A stretch of DNA of 59,925 bases, taken from the NCBI GenBank assembly GCA_945949085.1, contig CAMFDJ010000021.1:1-59925 (forward strand), in the 5' to 3' direction. The notes beneath the pieces were generated by a model. That model was not told the DNA's origin, ran no database searches, and was given only the letters and a program-made list of their open reading frames with translations. Positions 1-8,267 of this stretch are shown one piece after another (the first letter of the stretch is position 1; every line of letters starts with the position of its first letter). The DNA is from an uncultured Lachnospiraceae bacterium (GTDB lineage: Bacteria; Bacillota; Clostridia; Lachnospirales; Lachnospiraceae). The position numbers and the translations under genes are program-made.

Positions 1-62
1 GCCAAGTGGTAAGGCAAAGGTCTGCAACACCTCTATCACCAGTTCGAATCTGGTTGGCGCCT
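1..62 (+). tRNA. tRNA-Cys (GCA), 5' end cut by window edge
   Basis: The D arm starts at base 1, the anticodon GCA sits at 24-26 in a seven-base loop, and a T arm with TTCGAAT loop lies at 38-54. The 3' acceptor strand is at 55-61 with discriminator T62. The 5' acceptor strand lies outside the window. CCA is not encoded. A terminator hairpin follows at once, so this is the last gene of its transcript. Confidence 0.93.
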
Positions 63-70
63 CTTAAAAA

Positions 71-100
71 ACCTCTAAAGTGTATGCTTTAGAGGTTTTT
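71..100 (+). terminator. Rho-independent terminator after tRNA-Cys
   Basis: A perfect 10-bp stem (71-80 with 87-96) and a six-base loop are followed by a T run. A-rich sequence on the other side means it could also stop minus-strand transcription leaving maf. Confidence 0.9.
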
Positions 101-153
101 CTGTATAGGAATGATTTGCGGAAGATGGAAATCAGACAGCATTAGGGCAGACA

Positions 154-756
154 TCAAAGTGCAGAGGGAAAATTGTTTACGAGGGCTCCATAGAGCGCAT
201 GGACCGGTAAGCCGACCACGTTGAAGTAATCGCCTTCTATCCCGGAGATATGTTTGGCAAACAGCCCTTGGATCGCGTATCCGCCGGCTTTATCATAGGG
301 TTCTTTTGTCGCAATATAGTCATCAATCTCTGAGGCAGACAGCGTAGCAACAGAAACAACCGTACAGGAATGAAATTGTACCTGTTTCAGTATCTCGTTT
401 TCCTTACTGCAATGCAGGAGAGTGACACCGGAATACACCTGATGGGATTTGCCGGACAAAGAGGAAATCATCTCATATGCGTGTTGCGGCGACCTGGGTT
501 TGCCAAGTACCTTGCCCTCGTTGTAAACAATGGTATCGCATCCTATGATCAAATAATCTTCTTTTAAGGCAGACTGTGCTTTTATTTTTTCAAAAACATG
601 GTCAGCCTTCTGGCGTGACAACTCCTGTACAAACCGGTCGGGACAGAGAAACTCTGCTTTTTCCTCACAGTCAGGTGTTATAATGGAAAAATTGTCAAAC
701 AGGAGATGAAGCAATTCCTTTCGCCTTGGTGAGGCAGAAGCTAAAACAACTTGCAT
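154..756 (-). CDS. maf: Maf-family nucleotide pyrophosphatase
   Basis: A 200-residue protein of normal length for Maf/YhdE-type house-cleaning nucleoside triphosphate pyrophosphatases, which hydrolyse non-canonical or modified NTPs. The N-terminal phosphate-binding motif ASASPRRKELL, the central GCDTIV segment with its acidic base, GKP, and a SGVTLL strand are all visible. An AAAGGA ribosome binding site lies about 9 bases before the ATG. It stands alone, divergent from the GGDEF gene at 877. The exact nucleotide preference cannot be read from sequence. Confidence 0.93.
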   Translation of the reverse strand: MQVVLASASPRRKELLHLLFDNFSIITPDCEEKAEFLCPDRFVQELSRQKADHVFEKIKAQSALKEDYLIIGCDTIVYNEGKVLGKPRSPQHAYEMISSLSGKSHQVYSGVTLLHCSKENEILKQVQFHSCTVVSVATLSASEIDDYIATKEPYDKAGGYAIQGLFAKHISGIEGDYFNVVGLPVHALYGALVNNFPSAL

Positions 757-796
757 AAAAAATATCCTTTCTACGATATGAATTTTGTCTCTTTTG

Positions 797-825
797 TTGA
801 AGAGTGGGTGTGATTGTAGTATATT
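797..825 (+). promoter_or_regulatory. Likely sigma-A promoter of the GGDEF gene
   Basis: TTGAAG (797-802) and TATATT (820-825) are separated by 17 bp in the divergent maf/GGDEF intergenic region. Confidence 0.5.
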
Positions 826-876
826 ATAGCATAGAGAGAACTATGGGGGTAGGAATAAAAAGGATAAGGTATTTTT

Positions 877-3180
877 ATGGGTAGAAAGAAAAACATTGGG
901 CTATTGGTGAGTGAGTTGGAAAATGACTTTTCTGCTTCACTATGTAAGGGTGCAATCAGTGCGTCTAAGGAGCTTGGTTACAATATCTTCATTTTCCCCG
1001 GAATGTATATCAATCCCAGCTATGTCGATCTGGAGAGAACGAAGTACGAATATCAACATAACGTATTGTTTTCTTATGCCGGGATGCAGGATCTGGATGT
1101 TTTGCTTGTAGATGTCGGTACGATTTGTACAAATATCTCAGAAGCGGAAATAAAGGATTTTCTCGCACAGTTTTCGATTCCGGTCATTACAATTGCTTCG
1201 CGTGTCGAAGGGTATCCCAGTATCCGGTTTAATAATGTTGCCGGTCTGGCAGACGGCATCCAGCATCTGCTGGAAGAACATGCATGTCAGCGTATCGGCT
1301 TTGTCAGTGGACCGAAGACAAGTGATGATGCGAACGAAAGATTACAGGTATACCGCCTTGTGCTTGAGAAAAACGGAATCCCTTATGATGAAGAACGCGT
1401 GGTATATGGTAATTTTTCCGAATATGTGGATGATCAGGTAAGAGACTTGCTGGATCGAAATCCGGATCTGGATGCAATCGTTTTTGCAAATGATATGATG
1501 GCATTTGGTGGCTATCGTGTATTGAAGGAGAGAGGCATTCAAATTGGGAAAGACATTGTTGTGATGGGATTCGACGATGCACCATGCGCTTCTTCGATGG
1601 AACCGGCTCTTACAACCGTAAAGGCAGATGCGGCAGAGCTGGGATATCATGCGGTTGTGGTATATCAGGATTTGTTGTCTTATCCTGAGGAGGAGGCGCT
1701 GGTAGACTCTATCTTTGTGCAGCGTGAATCCTGTGGATGCAGTGGGGATGGGTTACGCAACCTCCGCATCATGCCGGAAGATTTTACCCGTGATGGAAAG
1801 TTTAATCTCATATTGGAAGAATTGAATTCTTTTCTGTTGGAGAGAAATAAAACACGAAAAGGCGCAGCCTATATCAAAAAGGCGATTGAGGATTATATTG
1901 TTTTTATACGGGATAGGATTATTTTTGCATCGGACGACGAAAGGGACTGGAATGGTCTTTTCTCGCTGATGAAGAATATTACCAAAATGGAATTGCAGCC
2001 ATATACAGATCTATCCAAAGTCTTTATGCTGTTTGATTATATGTATGATCTGTTGATGGGGCTTGTGCAGTCTGCTGAGGAAAAGTTTCTGGTAAGTGAG
2101 TTATATAAAAAATATTATAAGGACACTTTGAATCTGCTTCAGAAAGCCTATGATGACAGAAAGGACAGTACGGATTGGTTCAACCGGATTGCAACCATGA
2201 TCAATCGTGATGTATTTAATTTTGAGATATGGGATGATAGAGTATATTCTTCTATTCCGGATAAACTCATAGGCCTGTATTATAGAAGCTTCTACCTGTG
2301 CCTCTTTGATAAGCCGATTGTATATGAGAAAGGAGCTTCGGCTCCTGTACAGGAGAGAATCCATATTCGTTCCTTTTTAAAAGACGGAGCGGTTCATTCG
2401 CCCTCGCCCGAACAGATGGATCTTTCCACAAAGGGTTTTATTACGGATCTGTATCCGGAGCAGTCAGCGGACGGCATAGTGATTGTCACAGTGCTTTTTT
2501 CCGCAAAAGAGCAGTACGGTCTCCTGATTCATGAGATTCCGGACAACTATATGAATTACGTATATCCGATCAATTCACAGATCAGTGCGGCAATCAGCAC
2601 ACTGGAACTTTTGAAAAATAAGGATATGATCACAGCACAGCTTGAGGAGAGCCTGAATAAGATCAAGGAATCAAATGTGATTCTGGATGAGTTATCAAAA
2701 TCAGATGAACTGACACATATCTATAACAGAAGAGGCTTTCTGACAACGGCGCAATATCAGATTGCATATCCGAAAAACAAAGGCAAATCAGCCATGATCA
2801 TTTTTGCGGATATGAATAATCTGAAGATTATCAACGACAGATTCGGACATGAGGAAGGGGATTACTCGCTGAAACTGATTGCGACAATTTTAAAAGATGC
2901 TTTTCCAAACGGCATAGTCGGAAGGTTTGGCGGTGATGAGTTTGCGGCTTTTACATTGCTTGAGCCGCGAGAGGGAGTCGTTCAGATTCGCAATAGAATC
3001 AAAGAGCTGACACAAACATATAACGATAGTAATAATAAAGAATATTATGTCAGCATGAGTGTGGGTGCAACAGTCTTCAAATGTAATGAAAAAGTGCAGT
3101 TAAAGGATTTGATGGATCAGGCGGATGTAGATTTGTATCTGGAAAAGAAGCATAAGCGCAATAACATTTTGAAGAATTAG
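877..3180 (+). CDS. LacI-type sugar-binding-fold sensor fused to a GGDEF diguanylate cyclase
   Basis: A 767-residue protein. Residues about 5-280 read like the periplasmic-binding-protein fold of LacI/GalR regulators (IGLLVSELENDF start, FANDMMAFGGYRVL, VMGFDDAP), but the DNA-binding helix-turn-helix and any signal peptide are missing, so it should act in the cytoplasm. A helical region of about 300 residues leads to a C-terminal GGDEF domain with an intact signature GGDEF at residues 685-689, which predicts c-di-GMP synthesis. No RxxD inhibitory site is present at the usual place before it. A soluble ligand, perhaps a sugar, probably tunes the cyclase (inference). Monocistronic. Confidence 0.88.
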   Translation: MGRKKNIGLLVSELENDFSASLCKGAISASKELGYNIFIFPGMYINPSYVDLERTKYEYQHNVLFSYAGMQDLDVLLVDVGTICTNISEAEIKDFLAQFSIPVITIASRVEGYPSIRFNNVAGLADGIQHLLEEHACQRIGFVSGPKTSDDANERLQVYRLVLEKNGIPYDEERVVYGNFSEYVDDQVRDLLDRNPDLDAIVFANDMMAFGGYRVLKERGIQIGKDIVVMGFDDAPCASSMEPALTTVKADAAELGYHAVVVYQDLLSYPEEEALVDSIFVQRESCGCSGDGLRNLRIMPEDFTRDGKFNLILEELNSFLLERNKTRKGAAYIKKAIEDYIVFIRDRIIFASDDERDWNGLFSLMKNITKMELQPYTDLSKVFMLFDYMYDLLMGLVQSAEEKFLVSELYKKYYKDTLNLLQKAYDDRKDSTDWFNRIATMINRDVFNFEIWDDRVYSSIPDKLIGLYYRSFYLCLFDKPIVYEKGASAPVQERIHIRSFLKDGAVHSPSPEQMDLSTKGFITDLYPEQSADGIVIVTVLFSAKEQYGLLIHEIPDNYMNYVYPINSQISAAISTLELLKNKDMITAQLEESLNKIKESNVILDELSKSDELTHIYNRRGFLTTAQYQIAYPKNKGKSAMIIFADMNNLKIINDRFGHEEGDYSLKLIATILKDAFPNGIVGRFGGDEFAAFTLLEPREGVVQIRNRIKELTQTYNDSNNKEYYVSMSVGATVFKCNEKVQLKDLMDQADVDLYLEKKHKRNNILKN

Positions 3181-3322
3181 CAGAGAAAAGTATAGTTGCC
3201 GGCGTCTTGCGCGTCGGCAAAACTGCTTATATTTTGTAGGGCAGACGTGGCGTCAAACCGGTGGCTTTTCATGTCCTGTCATGGGATGAGAAGCGGAAAA
3301 ATGATCAGGAGGTGTATGTTAT

Positions 3323-4057
3323 ATGCAGGATCAGATAAAAACATTCAGAGAATATATTGAAAGAGCCGAGAGCACTGTGTTCTTTGGCGGGGCAGGTGTC
3401 AGCACGGAGAGCGGGATTCCGGATTTTCGCAGTAAGGACGGACTCTATAATCAGCATGATGTGCAATTTGAAAAATACCAGCCCGAATATCTGCTCAGTC
3501 ACACCTGCCTGGTTTCCGAACCAAAGGTGTATTTTGAGTTTCACAGGCAAAAGATGGATACGCGAAATATCCAGCCCAATATGGCGCATAAAGTACTTGC
3601 CAGATTGGAACAGGAAGGTAAACTAGACTGCGTGATCACACAGAATATAGATGGTCTGCATCAAAAAGCAGGAAGTAAAAAAGTATACGAAATACATGGA
3701 AGCGCACTGCGGAATTACTGCAGCAAATGTCATAAGAAATATGATCAGGATTATATTTTCGATTCCAAGGAAGAGATTCCGCATTGCGAATGCGGCGGAA
3801 TCATCAGACCGGACATTGTTCTGTACGAGGAGGGCTTGCCGGAGGATGCGGTGCAAGGCGCGATCAATGCCATTGCAAAGGCAGACTTGCTGATCATAGG
3901 CGGCACTTCTTTAACGGTATATCCGGCTGCTTCTTTTATTAATTATTTCAGGGGACGTTTTCTGGTCGTCATCAATCGGGATGATCTGCGCGTGAAGGCA
4001 GCGGAAAATACGTTGGTGATAAAAGAAAAGATCGGAGAAGTCTTTTCACAGATTTAG
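3323..4057 (+). CDS. cobB: Sir2-family NAD-dependent protein deacetylase (sirtuin)
   Basis: A 244-residue single-domain sirtuin that removes acyl groups from lysines while consuming NAD+. The NAD-binding signature GGAGVSTESGIPDFRS is near residue 22, followed by TQNIDGLHQKAGS, the catalytic histidine in EIHG (about residue 125), and a zinc knuckle with CSKC and CECGG. AGGAGG at 3307-3313 supports the ATG. The DUF951 gene follows after 17 bases, so the two are probably co-transcribed. Confidence 0.95.
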   Translation: MQDQIKTFREYIERAESTVFFGGAGVSTESGIPDFRSKDGLYNQHDVQFEKYQPEYLLSHTCLVSEPKVYFEFHRQKMDTRNIQPNMAHKVLARLEQEGKLDCVITQNIDGLHQKAGSKKVYEIHGSALRNYCSKCHKKYDQDYIFDSKEEIPHCECGGIIRPDIVLYEEGLPEDAVQGAINAIAKADLLIIGGTSLTVYPAASFINYFRGRFLVVINRDDLRVKAAENTLVIKEKIGEVFSQI

Positions 4058-4074
4058 CGGAAGGGAGATGTGAG

Positions 4075-4257
4075 ATGGATATTGCGGTGGGTGATATTGT
4101 CACGCTGAAAAAACAGCATCCCTGTGGGAGTAAGGAATGGGAAGTATTGCGGATAGGCGCTGATTTCAGACTGAAATGTCTGGGTTGCGGGCACCAGATC
4201 ATGACGCCGCGCAAGCTGGTGGAAAAAAATATAAAGGAATTGCGAAAAAAAACTTGA
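4075..4257 (+). CDS. DUF951 small protein
   Basis: A 60-residue protein matching the DUF951 (YyzM-like) family: VGDIVTLKKQHPCGS at the start, then a central LKCLGCGHQIM and a PRKLVEKNIK end. It is a small, probably SH3-like basic protein of unknown role. In many Firmicutes it lies upstream of rpsF, as here. The promoter for rpsF overlaps its last codons. Confidence 0.88.
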   Translation: MDIAVGDIVTLKKQHPCGSKEWEVLRIGADFRLKCLGCGHQIMTPRKLVEKNIKELRKKT

Positions 4258-4282
4258 TAAAATAATCTTCTTATGGTATCAT
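4254..4282 (+). promoter_or_regulatory. Promoter of the rpsF-ssb-rpsR operon
   Basis: TTGATA (4254-4259) and TATCAT (4277-4282) with a 17-bp spacer. The ~70-base leader that follows can form a short hairpin (CCTTGC/GCGAGG near 4310-4325). It could be an S6:S18-type autoregulatory leader, but the motif is not clear enough to claim it. Confidence 0.6.
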
Positions 4283-4360
4283 GAAACTCTGTGATATATT
4301 ACAATAATTCCTTGCTTCTGCGAGGGCAGAGGCCAGAGACCAAAAGGAGGTAACAGTAGC

Positions 4361-4651
4361 ATGAACAAGTATGAATTAGCCATTGCTGTGAGTGCAAAAA
4401 TCGAAGACGATGAAAGAGCTGCTACAATTGAAAAAGTAAAAGCTTATGTCGAGAGATCAGGTGGACAGATCACAAATGTGGATGAATGGGGTAAGAGAAG
4501 ACTTGCTTACGAAGTTCAGCACATGAAAGAAGCTTTCTACTATTTCATCCAGTTTGACGCAGCGCCAACTGCACCGGCAGAAATCGAGAACAACGTTCGT
4601 ATTATGGAAAATGTCGTAAGATTTTTGTGCGTAAGACAGGAAGAGGCATAA
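4361..4651 (+). CDS. rpsF: 30S ribosomal protein S6
   Basis: A 96-residue S6 of standard length. It begins MNKYELAIAV and carries the usual central DEWGKRRLAYEV and C-terminal MENVVRFLCVR segments. It binds S18 in the 30S platform. AAAGGAGG precedes the ATG. It is followed after 18 bases by ssb and then rpsR, the canonical bacterial order. Confidence 0.98.
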   Translation: MNKYELAIAVSAKIEDDERAATIEKVKAYVERSGGQITNVDEWGKRRLAYEVQHMKEAFYYFIQFDAAPTAPAEIENNVRIMENVVRFLCVRQEEA

Positions 4652-4669
4652 AAGAAAGTAGGATAAAAT

Positions 4670-5113
4670 ATGAACAAAGTAATTCTAATGGGGCGTTTAA
4701 CAAGAGATCCGGAGGTTCGCTATTCACAGGGCGAATCACCTATGGCAGTTGCCAGATATACAATTGCTGTAGATCGTAGATTTAATCGTAATAATCAGGA
4801 TGGACAGACTGCTGATTTTATCAGCTGTGTCGCATTTGGGCGTAATGGAGAATTTGCTGAGAAGTATCTTCACAAAGGAACCAAGATTGTTGCAGAAGGT
4901 CGTATTCAGACCGGAAGCTATACCAATAAGGACGGTGTGAAGGTATACACAACAGAGGTTGTGGTAGAAAATCAGGAGTTCGCAGAGAGCAAGAATGCGC
5001 AGGGTGGTGAAGGCGGTTATGCACAGGCTCGCGGTTCGCAGCCGGCACCTGTAGCAGCTGATGACGGTTTTATGAATATTCCGGACGGCATTGAAGATTT
5101 GCCGTTTAGTTGA
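4670..5113 (+). CDS. ssb: Single-stranded DNA-binding protein
   Basis: A 147-residue SSB: OB-fold from [18 protein letters not shown] through the [13 protein letters not shown] strand, then a Gly/Gln/Ala-rich disordered linker and the acidic protein-docking tail ending in EDLPFS. It coats single-stranded DNA and recruits repair and replication partners. It lies between rpsF and rpsR, as in most Firmicutes. Confidence 0.98.
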   Translation: MNKVILMGRLTRDPEVRYSQGESPMAVARYTIAVDRRFNRNNQDGQTADFISCVAFGRNGEFAEKYLHKGTKIVAEGRIQTGSYTNKDGVKVYTTEVVVENQEFAESKNAQGGEGGYAQARGSQPAPVAADDGFMNIPDGIEDLPFS

Positions 5114-5154
5114 TACGCCACAGATTAGGATGCACCGTAAATGGAGGTAAAATC

Positions 5155-5418
5155 ATGGCTTACAATAAAGCAGACAGAGCTGATTCTCCTATGAAGAGAA
5201 GAGGCGGAATGCGCAGAAGAAAAAAAGTATGCGTATTTTGTGGCAAAGATAACACAATCGATTACAAAGATGTAAATAAGTTAAAAAGATATGTGTCAGA
5301 AAGAGGAAAGATTCTTCCTCGCCGCATTACAGGTAACTGTGCAAAACATCAGAGAGCTCTTACAGTAGCAATCAAGCGTGCCCGTCACGTTGCACTGATG
5401 CCTTATACTTGCGATTAA
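5155..5418 (+). CDS. rpsR: 30S ribosomal protein S18
   Basis: An 87-residue S18 starting [12 protein letters not shown]. The ATG at 5155 is chosen because GGAGG lies 6 bases upstream; an in-frame extension to 5110 has no binding site. The protein keeps CVFC and a GNCAKH segment, the cysteine-containing (C+) form that can hold zinc. It partners S6 on the 30S platform. A strong terminator follows. Confidence 0.98.
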   Translation: MAYNKADRADSPMKRRGGMRRRKKVCVFCGKDNTIDYKDVNKLKRYVSERGKILPRRITGNCAKHQRALTVAIKRARHVALMPYTCD

Positions 5419-5430
5419 TAAGTATCATTG

Positions 5431-5461
5431 GACCGGTCATCTTCGCATGACCGGTCTTTTT
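5431..5461 (+). terminator. Terminator of the rpsF-ssb-rpsR operon
   Basis: A perfect 10-bp stem (5431-5440 with 5447-5456) with a CTTCGC loop and a following T run. Confidence 0.95.
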
Positions 5462-5462
5462 G

Positions 5463-5492
5463 TTGTACATTTCACCCCGATGGTGCTATAAT
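5463..5492 (+). promoter_or_regulatory. Promoter of gdpP
   Basis: TTGTAC (5463-5468) and a consensus TATAAT (5487-5492), spacer 18 bp. Confidence 0.65.
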
Positions 5493-5512
5493 GTAACATG
5501 TCAGCAGGAAAC

Positions 5513-5570
5513 GGGGCGGCCGCGAAGCGGACATTTGGTTAAACGAGGCGCCGCGAAGTGAGCATTTGTG
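5513..5570 (+). repeat. Two imperfect copies of a GCGAAG...GCATTTG unit in the gdpP leader
   Basis: Units at about 5516-5537 and 5547-5570 share CCGCGAAG and CATTTG. A related pair built on GCACGAAGT lies at about 24975-25008. This looks like a dispersed short repeat in non-coding spacers; function unknown. Confidence 0.5.
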
Positions 5571-5584
5571 ATAGGGAGTAAGCA

Positions 5585-7636
5585 ATGAAACATAAATTAA
5601 AAGTAAAAGGAAAGCTGCAGCTTTATATGCAGCTTACCCTTCTGCTGGGACTGCTATTTGCAGCTGTGGATGTATGGATTTACACCATTGATGTAAAAGC
5701 CGGAGTGGTTTTGTCCGGTTTTGTAATCTTTTATCTGATCATGGCATTGATTTTGTTGAACTTTAACAGGTCGATTCTGATGAATGAGCTGATCAGCTTT
5801 GCCACGCAGTATGGGCAGATACAAAGCTGTCTGCTTCGTGATCTGGAGCTGCCCAGTGCCCTTCTGGATGAAAACGGAAAAGTGATTTGGACGAATAGGG
5901 CTTTTGAACAGGTCATTCATAAGCCGAAGGGGTTTAATAAAGATATACGGACGGTGATTCCTGCCATTACGCGGGATAAGATGCCTACGCTTGAGCAGGA
6001 ATTTGCGGAGGTCGCTTTTTCCTTGGAGGAGCGGGAGTATCAGGCAAAGATGCGCCGTATTCCGCTTGCCGAGATGGTGCAAAACAGCGACATTTTTGAA
6101 TCAGAGGGGCGTTATGAAGGCTTTTTGACGATTTTGTACCTGTTTGATGAGACGGCACTGCAAATAGCGTTGCGCGAAAACGACAACCAGTCTCTGTGTG
6201 TCGGGCTTCTCTATATTGACAATTATGAGGAGGCACTTGAGAGCGTCGAGGAGGTCAGACGTTCACTTTTGATTGCACTCGTGGAGAGAAAGCTGAATAA
6301 ATATTTTGCTGCATATGACGGTATTATAAAGAAGTTGGAGAAGGACAAGTTTTTCCTGATCCTGCGCAAACAGTCCTTGAAACGACTCAAGGAGAATCGT
6401 TTTGATCTCCTGGAGGATGTCAAGACAGTCAATATCGGAAATGATATGTCCGTCACCATCAGTATTGGTATCGGATCTGACGGCATGACATATGCACAGA
6501 ATTATGAATTTGCGCGTACTTCCATCGATCTTGCGCTCGGTCGCGGCGGAGATCAGACTGTAATCAAGACACCGGAGGGTGTCTCCTACTTTGGCGGCAA
6601 GAGCCAGCAGATGGAGAAAAATACCCGCGTGAAAGCACGTGTGAAAGCACTTGCATTAAAGGAGATCATCAGCACAAAAGATAAGGTTTTTGTGATGGGG
6701 CATACCAATGCGGATGTTGACAGCTTTGGTGCTGCAGTCGGAATCTACCGCATTGCAAAGACACTTGGAAGAAATGCCTATATTGTGCTTGGCAGCAGCA
6801 ATAATGTGGTAAGACCCTGGGTAGATGCCTTTACGGGAAGGCTGGACAATGATGAGCACGTCATTATCGACAGTGAAGAAGCGCTGGAGATGGTGGATAA
6901 CAATACGGTGCTTGTCATTGTGGATGTGAACAGACCCAGCTATACAGAATGTCCGGAATTGCTGAAATACTGTCGCAGTATTGTAGTTTTGGATCATCAC
7001 AGAGCAGGGGAGGAAGTCATTGAAAATGCGACGCTGTCCTATGTGGAGCCCTATGCTTCTTCTTCGTGTGAGATGGTTGCGGAGATCCTGCAATATGTCG
7101 GAGAAGGCGTGAAGGTACGCGGCGTAGAGGCAGACTGTATTTATGGCGGTATTGTTGTGGATACCAGCAATTTTGTGTCAAAAGCAGGTGTCAGGACATT
7201 TGAAGCGGCAGCATTCTTGCGCAGGTGCGGTGCTGATGTGACAAGGGTGCGCAAGATGTTCCGGGAGGATGCCAATGACTATCGCGCAAAGGCAGATGCG
7301 GTCAGCCAGGCAAGCATTTATCTGGATGAATATGCCATCTCGGTCTGCTTTGCGGAGCATACGACATCGCCCACGGTGGTCTGTGCGCAGGCTGCAAATG
7401 AGCTGTTGAATATCAATGGTGTGAAAGCAAGCTTTGTTCTGATGCAATATAATCAGCGGATTTATATATCGGCCAGATCAATTGATGAAGTCAATGTGCA
7501 GATTGTGATGGAAAAGCTGGGCGGTGGCGGTCATCTGGGCATTGCGGGAGCACAGCTTGTAGACGTTTCCATGGAGGAGGCGCAGAGGCAGCTTAGAGAT
7601 ACCCTGAAGCAAATGAAAGAGGCCGGGGAGATCTGA
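5585..7636 (+). CDS. gdpP: GdpP-type cyclic-di-AMP phosphodiesterase
   Basis: A 683-residue membrane protein. Two transmembrane helices lie in the first ~60 residues, followed by a PAS-like region, a degenerate GGDEF domain, and a C-terminal DHH/DHHA1 phosphodiesterase. Motifs seen are GHTNADVDSFGAA, VIVDVNRPS, VVLDHHRAG and the DHHA1 glycine patch GGGGHLGIAGAQ. The family hydrolyses c-di-AMP and so sets osmotic and cell wall homeostasis. The position before rplI-dnaB matches the usual Firmicute order. Length is typical. Confidence 0.96.
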   Translation: MKHKLKVKGKLQLYMQLTLLLGLLFAAVDVWIYTIDVKAGVVLSGFVIFYLIMALILLNFNRSILMNELISFATQYGQIQSCLLRDLELPSALLDENGKVIWTNRAFEQVIHKPKGFNKDIRTVIPAITRDKMPTLEQEFAEVAFSLEEREYQAKMRRIPLAEMVQNSDIFESEGRYEGFLTILYLFDETALQIALRENDNQSLCVGLLYIDNYEEALESVEEVRRSLLIALVERKLNKYFAAYDGIIKKLEKDKFFLILRKQSLKRLKENRFDLLEDVKTVNIGNDMSVTISIGIGSDGMTYAQNYEFARTSIDLALGRGGDQTVIKTPEGVSYFGGKSQQMEKNTRVKARVKALALKEIISTKDKVFVMGHTNADVDSFGAAVGIYRIAKTLGRNAYIVLGSSNNVVRPWVDAFTGRLDNDEHVIIDSEEALEMVDNNTVLVIVDVNRPSYTECPELLKYCRSIVVLDHHRAGEEVIENATLSYVEPYASSSCEMVAEILQYVGEGVKVRGVEADCIYGGIVVDTSNFVSKAGVRTFEAAAFLRRCGADVTRVRKMFREDANDYRAKADAVSQASIYLDEYAISVCFAEHTTSPTVVCAQAANELLNINGVKASFVLMQYNQRIYISARSIDEVNVQIVMEKLGGGGHLGIAGAQLVDVSMEEAQRQLRDTLKQMKEAGEI

Positions 7637-7786
7637 TTTTGCTCTTCAGAGAAAGTGTATGAAATCTGGCTTAATAAAAGACAGGGTAACATATTGCAGT
7701 GGTATTTGTTACAGTCCTGCTGCATGAAATGGAAAAAGAATGATAGTACGGTGTATGATAAGATGAGACCGGGAAAGAGGTAAAAG

Positions 7787-8236
7787 ATGAAGGTTATTTT
7801 ATTAGAGGATGTAAAATCAATCGGGAAAAAGGGTGAGATTATCGATGCAGCAGAAGGATATGCAAAGAATTTTCTCCTGAAGAAAAAATTGGGAGTGGAG
7901 GCAACTCCTGCCAATCTGAATAATCTGAAGCTTCAGAAAAAGCATGATGACAAGGTCGCAGCAGAGAATCTGCAGGCGGCAAAGGATTTTGCCAAGGAGC
8001 TTGAAGCGCAGAAGGTTACTGTTTTTATGAAGGCCGGGGAGAATGGAAGAGCATTTGGTTCTGTATCCAGCAAAGAGATTGCAAAGGCATATACAGAGCA
8101 GTATCACAAAGAACTGGACAAGAAAAAACTTGTCATTGCCGATCCAATCAAAAATTTTGGCACATATGAGATTAAAGTAAAACTTCATCCGCAGGTAACG
8201 GCAACGCTTCGCGTAGGTGTAGAGGAGCAGAAATAA
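7787..8236 (+). CDS. rplI: 50S ribosomal protein L9
   Basis: A 149-residue L9: N-terminal [16 protein letters not shown] rRNA-binding domain with [10 protein letters not shown], a long central helix rich in Lys/Ala/Glu, and a C-terminal domain ending [20 protein letters not shown] lies upstream. About 150 non-coding bases separate it from gdpP; dnaB follows after 31 bases. Confidence 0.98.
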   Translation: MKVILLEDVKSIGKKGEIIDAAEGYAKNFLLKKKLGVEATPANLNNLKLQKKHDDKVAAENLQAAKDFAKELEAQKVTVFMKAGENGRAFGSVSSKEIAKAYTEQYHKELDKKKLVIADPIKNFGTYEIKVKLHPQVTATLRVGVEEQK

Positions 8237-8267
8237 TTTACCCGCATAGTATGGAGGAAAAGGCCGT

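Noticed and set aside
3194..3220. Terminator after the GGDEF gene
   Set aside because: A TTGCCG...CGGCAA pairing exists but is bulged and lacks a T run; too weak to list.
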